Shown: positions 1 to 5,083 of the stretch, piece after piece
How positions within the stretch are numbered: the stretch's first letter is position 1
Layout: every line of letters begins with the position of its first letter
NCBI GenBank assembly: GCA_026392575.1
Contig: JAPLBU010000274.1
Span: 1 to 5,083 of the forward strand
Length of the DNA: 5,083 nucleotides
Origin: Actinomycetota bacterium
GTDB lineage: Bacteria > Actinomycetota > Actinomycetes > S36-B12
Reading direction: 5' to 3'
The notes under the pieces: model-generated
What the model was told of the DNA's origin: nothing
The model's database searches: none
Seen by the model: the letters and a program-made list of their open reading frames with translations, nothing else
Translations under genes and position numbers: made by a program

Positions 1-319
1 CGCCGTTGTAATGCAGCGCCATCGCCGCGTTCAGCGCCGTCTGTCCACCGAGGGTCGGCAGCAGGGCATCGGGCCGCTCCTTGGCGATGATGCGCTCGAC
101 GAACTCGGGAGTGATGGGCTCCACGTAGGTGGCGTCGGAGAACTCCGGATCCGTCATGATCGTCGCCGGGTTGGAGTTGACGAGGACGACGCGTATCCCC
201 TCATCGCGGAGCACCCTGCAGGCCTGGGTACCCGAGTAGTCGAACTCACAGGCCTGGCCGATGACGATCGGGCCGGACCCGATCACCATGACCGACCTAA
301 TGTCCTCGCGGCGTGGCAT
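1..319 (-). CDS. carB: Carbamoyl phosphate synthase large subunit, N-terminal part (cut by window edge)
   Basis: CarB uses ammonia delivered by CarA, bicarbonate and two ATP to make carbamoyl phosphate in the cytoplasm, the first step of pyrimidine (and arginine) synthesis. The window holds the first 106 codons of a protein normally around 1,070-1,120 residues; the gene runs off the left edge and shows no sign of being broken. The start MPRREDIRSVMVIG is the usual actinobacterial CarB start. The visible part is the first preATP-grasp (Rossmann-like) domain, with the signatures GSGPIVIGQACEFDYSG (residues 14-30), VNSNPATIMTD (about 47-57) and LPTLGGQTALN (about 87-97). The ATG overlaps the carA stop by one base (TGATG). 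A weak Shine-Dalgarno-like AGGACGG lies at 334-328, 8 nt before the start, so translation is probably coupled to carA. Identification is near certain from these motifs and from following carA directly. Confidence 0.97.
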   Translation of the reverse strand, partial: MPRREDIRSVMVIGSGPIVIGQACEFDYSGTQACRVLRDEGIRVVLVNSNPATIMTDPEFSDATYVEPITPEFVERIIAKERPDALLPTLGGQTALNAAMALHYNG

Positions 320-1458
320 CAGGCGTTCCGTCCTGCTCGTGCGGTGTCCATCAGGGTGGCGAACTCGTCGAAAAGGTAGTCGGCATCGTGCGGGCCGGCC
401 GCCGCCTCAGGGTGGTACTGGACGCTGAAGGCCGGACGATCGAGGCAGCGGAGCCCCTCGACGACGTCGTCGTTCAGGCAGACGTGACTGACCGTGGCGC
501 GCCCGAACGGCGTGTCGAAGTCACCATCGCGTGGCGCATCCACGGCGAAGCCGTGGTTGTGCGCGGTGACGGCCACGCGGCCGGACGCTAGGTCCTTCAC
601 TGGCTGGTTGATGCCACGGTGCCCGTAACGGAGCTTGTAGGTGCCGAGGCCGAGCGCGCGTCCGAGCACCTGATTCCCGAAGCAGATCCCGAACACCGGG
701 GTCCTGTCGGCGAGGAAGGCGGACATGAGCTCCACGGCCGCATCGGCCGTTGCCGGGTCGCCGGGACCGTTGGAGAAGAACACCCCGTCGGGACCAAGGG
801 CCCGGATCTCGTCCGCGGTGGATGTGGCCGGAACGACGTGGACCTCCATTCCGCGACGGGCCATCTGGTCGGGCGTCATCGACTTGATGCCAAGGTCGAC
901 TGCGGCCACGACGAATCTGCGCTCGCCCACCGCGGGGACCACGTAGGTCTGGGATGTGGTGACATCGGCCGTGAGGTCTGCGCCGGCCATCTGCGGGCTG
1001 GCCTGGACGAGGGCGAGCAGGTCGGCCGGCGTGCGCTGGGCATCGGGACCACTGAAGATGCCCACTCGCATGGCACCCCGCTCTCGCAGGTGCCGGGTCA
1101 GTGCGCGCGTGTCGATGCCGCTGATGCCGACGATGCCCTGCTCGACCAGTTGCTCCTCGAGGCCGCGGGTGGCCCGCCAGTTCGAGGCGATGCGCGATGG
1201 GTCACGCACGACGTATCCGGCCACCCAGATCCGCTCCGACTCCTGGTCCTCGTCGTTGACTCCTGTGTTGCCGATGTGTGGCGCCGTCATCACGACCACT
1301 TGCCGGTGGTAGGACGGATCGGTGAGGGTCTCCTGGTAGCCGCTCATGCCGGTCGAGAACACCGCCTCGCCGAACGTCGTACCGATGGCCCCGTATGCGT
1401 CACCGTGCATCGTGCGCCCGTCCTCGAGGACGAGGACGCCGGCCTCTGGCGATGTCAT
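319..1458 (-). CDS. carA: Carbamoyl phosphate synthase small subunit (glutamine amidotransferase)
   Basis: CarA hydrolyses glutamine and channels the ammonia to CarB. The 379 residues match the usual family length. Residues 1 to about 150 form the CarA-specific N-terminal domain, with the typical FGEAVFSTGMSGYQETLTDP (30-48) and the glycine/isoleucine-rich GISGIDTRALTRHLR (111-125). Residues from about 183 form the class I (triad) glutaminase: SNGPGDP (229-235), the nucleophile Cys259 in GICFGNQ, and His349 and Glu351 in the VQYHPEA motif. Phe-Gly-Asn in place of the Leu-Gly-His of E. coli is, as far as I recall, common in actinobacterial CarA and is not a defect. All three catalytic residues are present, so the enzyme should be active. 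The ATG shares ATGA with the stop of the upstream membrane-protein gene. A good Shine-Dalgarno, AGGGG, sits at 1470-1466 with 7 nt spacing, which supports this start. Confidence 0.98.
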   Translation of the reverse strand: MTSPEAGVLVLEDGRTMHGDAYGAIGTTFGEAVFSTGMSGYQETLTDPSYHRQVVVMTAPHIGNTGVNDEDQESERIWVAGYVVRDPSRIASNWRATRGLEEQLVEQGIVGISGIDTRALTRHLRERGAMRVGIFSGPDAQRTPADLLALVQASPQMAGADLTADVTTSQTYVVPAVGERRFVVAAVDLGIKSMTPDQMARRGMEVHVVPATSTADEIRALGPDGVFFSNGPGDPATADAAVELMSAFLADRTPVFGICFGNQVLGRALGLGTYKLRYGHRGINQPVKDLASGRVAVTAHNHGFAVDAPRDGDFDTPFGRATVSHVCLNDDVVEGLRCLDRPAFSVQYHPEAAAGPHDADYLFDEFATLMDTARAGRNA

Positions 1459-2006
1459 TGCTGCACCCCTGTCGCGAACGTTGCCACGAACCCATCCAAC
1501 ACAGTGTCGTGATCGGCGGACACATCCGCCCGGAAGCCGGTGTCGACGACGCGGTCCCCGAGGCGCCAGGTGACAACCACCATGCCGTCCTTCGACCGAA
1601 CCGTGCCGGCCACACCGCGGTCGGTCCGGACGGCGACCACATCGTCAGCCGGCACGAACAGGCAGCGCGCCCCAGCGCGGTCGAACCAGATGCCATCGGG
1701 CCCCCACGACACAGCGGCTCGACGGCGGACACCGAGATCGAAGACGACGATCCGGTCCATCCAGTCGCCGTGGGTGCCGGTCCCGGCGAAGAGCCCGTCG
1801 ACCGGATCGCTCAGCGCTGCCGAGTCCGGCGGCGACTCCAGCGGCGCCGGCAGGTCAGCCTGCCGTGCCGCTCGATTCCGCCAACCCCTGCGCATCCCCC
1901 ACAGGGCCAGCACGATCAGGGCGAGGACGACCAGCACGAGCACGACCCGAGCCGGCCAGTCGGTCACCTGCGCCTGCTCGACGTAGTCGGCTGCCAAGAC
2001 GTTCAT
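1455..2006 (-). CDS. Membrane-anchored PH-like domain protein of the actinobacterial pyr operon (Rv1382-like)
   Basis: This 183-residue protein of unknown function lies between pyrC and carA, the position held by Rv1382 in Mycobacterium tuberculosis. It has a short acidic N-terminus, one hydrophobic segment at about residues 19-37 (RVVLVLVVLALIVLALWGM), then an arginine-rich stretch RRGWRNRAARQ (39-49). The positive-inside rule puts the C-terminal part in the cytoplasm. Residues 50-70 are a Pro/Ser/Asp-rich linker. Residues about 71-183 are a compact, beta-rich domain starting GLFAGTGTHGDWMDRIVVFD and resembling the PH-like domain annotated in actinobacterial homologues; I base that on recall, not a search. 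No catalytic motif is visible. The ATG overlaps the pyrC stop (ATGA) and has no obvious Shine-Dalgarno, so translation probably depends on pyrC. Its conserved place suggests a link to carbamoyl phosphate or pyrimidine supply, but no role can be read from the sequence. Confidence 0.85.
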   Translation of the reverse strand: MNVLAADYVEQAQVTDWPARVVLVLVVLALIVLALWGMRRGWRNRAARQADLPAPLESPPDSAALSDPVDGLFAGTGTHGDWMDRIVVFDLGVRRRAAVSWGPDGIWFDRAGARCLFVPADDVVAVRTDRGVAGTVRSKDGMVVVTWRLGDRVVDTGFRADVSADHDTVLDGFVATFATGVQQ

Positions 2007-3283
2007 GCGAGGGCGCCGTCGAGGACGGTGGGCGTCCCAGCGAAGAACGTGTGCACGACACGGCCGGGCAGCTCCATGCCCGCATACGGAGTGTTCCGGC
2101 TGCTCGAAGCAAGGTCGGTCGCGCTGATCACCCGCACGGCAGTCGGATCGACCACCGCGATGTTGGCGACCGCCCCGACGACCAGATCGTGGCCCTGAGT
2201 GCGTACGCGGCCGATCTCGGCAGGGCGCACCGACATCCGCTGCGCCAGATCACGCCACGACAGAAGGCCCGGCTGGATCATTGTGGCCATGGCGATGCTG
2301 AAGGCGGTCTCGAGACCGAGCATGCCCATGGCGGCCGCCGCCCATTCGCAGTCCTTGTCCTCATGCGGATGCGGCGCGTGGTCGGTTGCGATCGCATCAA
2401 TCGTGCCGTCAGCAAGTGCGGCCCGCAGGGCGTGCACATCGGCGGCCGTGCGAAGGGGCGGATTGACCTTGTAGATGGGGTCATACGACGAGACAAGGTC
2501 CTCTGTGAGGATGAGGTGGTGGGGAGTCACCTCGGCCGTGACCTGCACCCCGCGGGCCTTCGCCCACCGGATGACTTCGACGGAACCCGCCGTGGACACA
2601 TGGCACACATGCAGCCACGAGCCGACGTGCTCGGCCAGCAGCACGTCGCGCGCGATGATCGCCTCCTCGGCGACGGACGGCCAGCCGACGAGTCCTAGGC
2701 GGCCGGACAGCTCGCCCTCATTCATCTGCGCGTCCTCGGTTAGCCGAGGCTCCTGCGCGTGCTGCGCGACGACACCGTCGAACGCCTTGACGTACTCAAG
2801 GGCCCGGCGCATGAGCACTGCATCGTGAACGCATTTGCCGTCGTCACTGAAGACCCGGACCTCCGCCGCGGAGTGCGCCATTGCGCCGATCTCCGCCATC
2901 CGGTCACCACCGAGGCCGACCGTGACGGCTCCGACCGGGCGGACATCGACCAGACCCGCCACCTGACCCAAGCGCCACACCTGCTCGACGACACCCGCGG
3001 TGTCGGCTACCGGATTGGTGTTGGCCATCGCATGCACGCAGGTGAAACCACCCAGGGCGGCTGCGCGCGACCCGGTCAGCACGGTCTCGGCATCCTCGCG
3101 CCCCGGTTCGCGCAGGTGTGTGTGCAGGTCGACGAATCCCGGCAATGCCACGAGCCCGTCGGAATCGATCACTTCGCCAGCACCCGTGCCAGCCGGTGCC
3201 AGCTCGACGATCACTCCGTCGGCAATGACGATGTCGACCGGATTCTCGCCATAGGGACGGACCCCGCGCAGCACCCGTGACAT
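2003..3283 (-). CDS. pyrC: Dihydroorotase, type I (amidohydrolase superfamily)
   Basis: Catalyses the reversible cyclisation of N-carbamoyl-aspartate to L-dihydroorotate, the third step of UMP synthesis, in the cytoplasm. The 426 residues are the normal length for a class I bacterial dihydroorotase. Metal and substrate residues are all visible: His54 and His56 with Arg58 in DLHTHLREPG, Asp148 in FSDDGK, His175 in AQHAQE, His228 in VCHVS, and Asp301 in ATDHAPH. Their spacing follows Bacillus anthracis PyrC (His59/61, Asp151, His178, His231, Asp304). A bridging Asp instead of a carboxylated Lys is typical of this class. VNPPLR (about 273-278) is the family signature near the active site. A small N-terminal beta domain (1-50) is completed by the C-terminal segment from about 360. 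The start overlaps the pyrB stop by one base (TGATG) and has the strongest Shine-Dalgarno of the window, AAGGAGG, 7 nt upstream. Confidence 0.98.
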   Translation of the reverse strand: MSRVLRGVRPYGENPVDIVIADGVIVELAPAGTGAGEVIDSDGLVALPGFVDLHTHLREPGREDAETVLTGSRAAALGGFTCVHAMANTNPVADTAGVVEQVWRLGQVAGLVDVRPVGAVTVGLGGDRMAEIGAMAHSAAEVRVFSDDGKCVHDAVLMRRALEYVKAFDGVVAQHAQEPRLTEDAQMNEGELSGRLGLVGWPSVAEEAIIARDVLLAEHVGSWLHVCHVSTAGSVEVIRWAKARGVQVTAEVTPHHLILTEDLVSSYDPIYKVNPPLRTAADVHALRAALADGTIDAIATDHAPHPHEDKDCEWAAAAMGMLGLETAFSIAMATMIQPGLLSWRDLAQRMSVRPAEIGRVRTQGHDLVVGAVANIAVVDPTAVRVISATDLASSSRNTPYAGMELPGRVVHTFFAGTPTVLDGALA

Positions 3284-4221
3284 CAGATCTCCTCCTTCAT
3301 TCCGCCGAGCAGCAGGTACAGCACGGCCATGCGAACACTCACGCCGTTGGCGACCTGCTCGACCATGACCGCGCGCGAGGAATCAGCGACATCGGCGGAG
3401 ATCTCCATGCCGCGGTTCATCGGGCCGGGATGCATGACGATCGCATGAGGCGGCAGCAGGCCCATGCGTCGGGCGTCGAGTCCATAGAGCCGCGAGTACT
3501 CCAGCGTCGACGGGAAGTAGGCCGCGTGCATGCGCTCGGCCTGCACCCGCAGCATCATCACGGCATCGACGCCGGGCAGCACCCGATCGATGTCGTAGCT
3601 GACATCGCACGGCCACGACTCAACGCCGTACGGCATGAGAGTAGGCGGCGCCACCAGCGTGACGTGTGCTCCGAGTGTCCGGAGCAGCAGGACATTGGAC
3701 CGCGCCACGCGACTGTGCAGGATGTCGCCGACGATGGCGACGCGCAGGCCGTCGAGATCGCCCGCGCCGTCGCGCAGGTGGCGGCGCATCGTGAAGGCGT
3801 CGAGCAGGGCCTGTGTCGGATGCTCGTGGGTGCCATCTCCGGCATTGACCACAGACCCCCCGATCCAGCCTGCCGTTGCCAGCCGATGCGGGGCGCCCGA
3901 CGATCCGTGCCGGATCACGACAGCATCGGCACCCATGGCCTCGAGCGTGAGCGCCGTGTCCTTCAGGCTCTCGCCCTTGGACACCGATGACCCCTTCGCC
4001 GCGAAGTTGATGACGTCGGCCGAGAGACGCTTGGCGGCCACCTCGAAGGAGATGCGGGTGCGGGTGGAGTCCTCGAAGAACAGATTGACGACGGTGCGGC
4101 CGCGCAGTGTGGGCAGCTTCTTCACCGACCGGTCGGTGACGGCGGCAAGCTCCGCGGCCGTGTCGAGGACGAGGATGGCATCGTCGCGGCTGAGGTCGGC
4201 GGCCGACAGCAGATGCTTCAC
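3283..4221 (-). CDS. pyrB: Aspartate carbamoyltransferase catalytic subunit
   Basis: Transfers the carbamoyl group from carbamoyl phosphate to L-aspartate, the committed step of pyrimidine synthesis. At 312 residues it is a normal catalytic chain. The carbamoyl phosphate domain (1 to about 145) carries FFEDSTRTR (48-56), the 80s loop SSVSKGES with Lys82, Arg104, and HPTQ (134-137). The aspartate domain carries GDILHSRVARSN (165-176), MLRVQAER (223-230) with Arg225, and HPGPMNRG (264-271). No pyrI regulatory subunit is seen in the window, so control probably comes from the leader rather than an allosteric partner. The start codon is GTG within GTGA, overlapping the pyrR stop. It is chosen because MKHLLSAADLSRDD is the conserved family N-terminus. 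The only Shine-Dalgarno-like run, GAGGAG at 4229-4224, is just 2 nt from GTG. That is too close to work well and argues for coupling to pyrR translation. Confidence 0.98.
   Translation of the reverse strand: MKHLLSAADLSRDDAILVLDTAAELAAVTDRSVKKLPTLRGRTVVNLFFEDSTRTRISFEVAAKRLSADVINFAAKGSSVSKGESLKDTALTLEAMGADAVVIRHGSSGAPHRLATAGWIGGSVVNAGDGTHEHPTQALLDAFTMRRHLRDGAGDLDGLRVAIVGDILHSRVARSNVLLLRTLGAHVTLVAPPTLMPYGVESWPCDVSYDIDRVLPGVDAVMMLRVQAERMHAAYFPSTLEYSRLYGLDARRMGLLPPHAIVMHPGPMNRGMEISADVADSSRAVMVEQVANGVSVRMAVLYLLLGGMKEEI
3291..3297 (-). promoter_or_regulatory. Strong Shine-Dalgarno of pyrC embedded in the end of pyrB
   Basis: AAGGAGG lies 7 nt before the pyrC ATG and is formed by the last PyrB codons (Lys-Glu-Glu). 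It fixes the pyrC start and would allow PyrC to be made efficiently even without coupling to pyrB, unlike the membrane-protein gene and pyrB, which have poor sites. Confidence 0.85.
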
Positions 4222-4728
4222 CGCTCCTCGCCCAGGATCGTGACCTGGTCGGAGCCATCGACCTCCGCGACCTCGACCCGAACCTGCTCGGCGAGCGAGG
4301 TGGGCAGGTTCTTGCCGACGTAGTCGGGCCGGATCGGAAGCTGCCGGTGACCGCGGTCGACGAGCACCGCCAGCTGGACCGCTGCCGGCCGACCGACATC
4401 GTTGAGAGCATCAAGCGCGGCCCGCACCGTCCGGCCGGAGTAGAGGACATCGTCGACGAGGATCACCGTCTTGTCGTCGATACCGCCCGGCGGGATCATC
4501 GTGGGCACCAGCGCCCGGGCCGGCCGCAGCCGCAGGTCGTCGCGGTAGAGGGTGATGTCCAGGGAGCCGACGGGGACCTCTGAGCCCTCGATGGAGTTGA
4601 TCTCCGCAGCGATCCGGTGGGCAAGGGCGACACCGCGAGTCGTTCTCCACGATCTCGTGGGCGATGCGGCGGATCGCCCGGCCGATATCGGCATCGTCGA
4701 GTACAACGTGGGCGCGCGAAGAATCCAT
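4218..4728 (-). pseudogene. pyrR: PyrR regulator / uracil phosphoribosyltransferase, frameshifted by an internal deletion
   Basis: PyrR binds pyr leader RNA in response to UMP/UTP and usually has uracil phosphoribosyltransferase activity. Two pieces are plainly PyrR. Codons from ATG 4728 to 4642 give 29 residues ending RAIRRIAHEIVEN. The frame from 4640 to the stop at 4218 gives 140 residues starting TRGVALAHRI, with SLDITLYRDDL, the PRPP-binding VILVDDVLYSGRT (4466-4428) and DRGHRQLPIRPDYVGKNLPTS. One base (4641) lies between them, so they are in different frames. The region normally found here, about 13 residues ending in (V/L)LLGIP before TRG, is absent; it supplies a core beta strand and an active-site loop. 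Joined, the pieces give 169 residues against about 180-195 for intact homologues. Read literally, translation from 4728 leaves the PyrR frame after residue 29 and stops at 4411. Either a genuine loss-of-function deletion or a sequence/assembly error. The identity as pyrR is secure; its functional state is not. Confidence 0.9.
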
Positions 4729-4733
4729 CAGGA

Positions 4734-4740
4734 CCCCCTT
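4734..4740 (-). promoter_or_regulatory. pyrR Shine-Dalgarno sequence
   Basis: AAGGGGG lies 5 nt upstream of the ATG at 4728 and supports that start. It is separated by one base from the 3' arm of the PyrR-binding hairpin, so PyrR bound to the leader RNA would be expected to block ribosome access. Confidence 0.75.
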
Positions 4741-4741
4741 C

Positions 4742-4759
4742 CCCGCCTCTCTGGACGGG
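4742..4759 (-). promoter_or_regulatory. PyrR-binding loop in the pyr operon leader RNA
   Basis: On the coding strand the leader reads CCCGTCCAGAGAGGCGGG. CCCG (4759-4756) pairs with CGGG (4745-4742), T4755 is bulged, and CC (4754-4753) pairs with GG (4747-4746) around an AGAGA loop. UCCAGAGAGG is the conserved core of PyrR-binding loops known from Bacillus and actinobacterial pyr leaders. The hairpin ends 1 nt before the Shine-Dalgarno tract of pyrR. There is no obvious antiterminator/terminator pair after it. This placement fits the translational-repression mode described for Mycobacterium smegmatis better than Bacillus-type attenuation. Recognised by eye from motif and fold, not by a covariance search. 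Confidence 0.9.
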
Positions 4760-4782
4760 CTTAAAGGTTGTCGAACAATGCG

Positions 4783-4788
4783 AGCCTA
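4783..4788 (-). promoter_or_regulatory. Possible -10 element of the pyr operon promoter
   Basis: TAGGCT (4788-4783) fits the loose actinobacterial TANNNT -10 pattern and would start transcription near 4777, giving a leader of roughly 50 nt that contains the whole PyrR-binding loop. No convincing -35 is visible at 16-19 nt upstream, where the sequence is part of the hairpin attributed to pyk termination. Tentative. Confidence 0.35.
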
Positions 4789-4791
4789 TCG

Positions 4792-4820
4792 GCCCCCGAC
4801 GCCGATCAGGATCCGGGGGC
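4792..4820 (-). terminator. GC-rich hairpin after pyk, probable terminator
   Basis: A perfect 7-bp inverted repeat, GCCCCCG (4820-4814) and CGGGGGC (4798-4792), surrounds a 15-nt loop and begins 15 nt after the pyk stop codon. There is no U tract after it, so it is not a classical intrinsic terminator, but U-less hairpins are frequently proposed as terminators in high-GC actinobacteria. It separates pyk from the pyr leader. Confidence 0.6.
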
Positions 4821-4835
4821 GCGGCGTGTGACGGA

Positions 4836-5083
4836 CTAGAGTCCGCCGCCCTTCTCCGCACTGCCCATCTTGTGCACGCGCATGCCGTTCGTGGTGCCGG
4901 GAACGCCCGGGGGCACCCCCGCAACGATGACCACGCGGTCTCCGAATGTGGCCCGGCCGATGTCGAGCAGGGCCTTGTCGACCTGCACCACCATGTCGTC
5001 GGTGTGCGCGACCTGCGACACCAGGAAGGTCTCGACGCCCCACACGAGCGACAGCTGGCTGCGCACGCGCGGGTTCGGCGTGA
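4836..5083 (-). CDS. pyk: Pyruvate kinase, C-terminal part (cut by window edge)
   Basis: Pyruvate kinase converts phosphoenolpyruvate and ADP to pyruvate and ATP, the last step of glycolysis. Only the final 81 residues are present (first full codon at 5081, stop TAG at 4838-4836), out of a usual length of about 470-490. They are the end of the C-terminal allosteric domain. TPNPRVRSQLSLVWGVETFLV, whose SQLSLVWGV core matches the conserved family strand, is followed by HTDDMVVQVDKALLDIG, then the nucleotide/effector-domain strand GDRVVIVAGVPPGVPGTTNGMRVHKMG. A short tail of about eight residues (SAEKGGGL) follows the usual end point and is not noteworthy. The GTG at 5066 is an internal valine, not the start. 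The gene is codirectional with the pyr operon but separated by about 107 nt containing a hairpin and a leader, so it is probably a separate transcription unit. Confidence 0.95.
   Translation of the reverse strand, partial: TPNPRVRSQLSLVWGVETFLVSQVAHTDDMVVQVDKALLDIGRATFGDRVVIVAGVPPGVPGTTNGMRVHKMGSAEKGGGL

Noticed and set aside
1..319. carB as a truncated gene
   Set aside because: The frame is open to the window edge and the conserved motifs are in order; the shortness is due only to the window boundary. The same applies to pyk at the right edge.
257..1458. The GICFGNQ nucleophile motif of CarA as an unusual variant of GICLGHQ
   Set aside because: The Cys-His-Glu triad is intact, and Phe/Asn at these positions is, to my knowledge, ordinary in actinobacterial CarA.
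619..1512. A 297-codon open frame on the plus strand opposite carA
   Set aside because: It lies antisense to a fully supported carA, has no recognisable domain and a low-complexity His/Asp/Gly/Arg composition typical of the shadow frame of a GC-rich gene. Other long plus-strand frames (1395-2198, 1865-2698, 3277-3990) were rejected for the same reason.
4629..4660. Programmed ribosomal frameshifting as the explanation for the split pyrR
   Set aside because: No slippery heptamer is visible at the junction, and the expected protein segment is physically missing, so a one-base slip would still not produce a normal PyrR.
4218..4706. A complete pyrR starting at a TTG at 4706
   Set aside because: Its first ~22 residues (YSTMPISAGRSAASPTRSW…) are out-of-frame reading of the real PyrR N-terminus and do not resemble the family. 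The true N-terminus, DSSRAHVVLDDADIGRAIRR, is in the frame starting at 4728 behind a good Shine-Dalgarno.
4768..4778. Short imperfect palindrome TTGTTCGACAA upstream of the PyrR-binding loop, considered as an operator
   Set aside because: It has only 4-base arms and one occurrence, and it lies at or just after the putative transcription start. It is too short to call an operator without conservation in relatives.

Overview
The window is a GC-rich stretch typical of a high-GC Actinomycetota genome. All genes lie on the minus strand, so the biological order runs from high to low coordinates. It holds most of a de novo pyrimidine (UMP) biosynthesis operon in the order pyrR, pyrB, pyrC, a small membrane-anchored protein gene, carA, carB. 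From memory this is the order in mycobacteria, where the extra gene corresponds to Rv1382, and in related actinobacteria. I could not assign a genus.

Layout in transcription order. Positions 5083-4836 hold the 3' end of pyruvate kinase (pyk). Its stop codon is followed by a GC-rich hairpin (4820-4792) that probably terminates it. A short intergenic leader follows (about 4790-4729), with a tentative -10 element and a near-textbook PyrR-binding RNA hairpin (4759-4742) immediately next to the pyrR Shine-Dalgarno tract. Then come pyrR (4728-4218, frameshifted), pyrB (4221-3283), pyrC (3283-2003), the PH-like membrane protein gene (2006-1455), carA (1458-319) and the first 106 codons of carB (319 to the window edge). 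Every junction within the operon overlaps by 1 or 4 bases (TGATG, ATGA or GTGA), which suggests translational coupling.

How the genes work together. CarA and CarB make carbamoyl phosphate from glutamine, bicarbonate and ATP. PyrB condenses it with aspartate, and PyrC closes the ring to dihydroorotate. PyrR normally senses UMP/UTP and shuts the operon down by binding the leader RNA.

The most notable observation is that pyrR is not one open frame. The N-terminal 29 codons and the C-terminal 140 codons are both clearly PyrR, but they are in different frames. About 13 residues (roughly 38 nt) of a core strand and loop are missing where they meet. This is either a real loss-of-function deletion in a strain that kept its intact PyrR-binding RNA site, or a sequencing/assembly error. 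Apart from this the window is core metabolism. I see no mobile element, CRISPR array, tRNA or rRNA, and no undescribed system.
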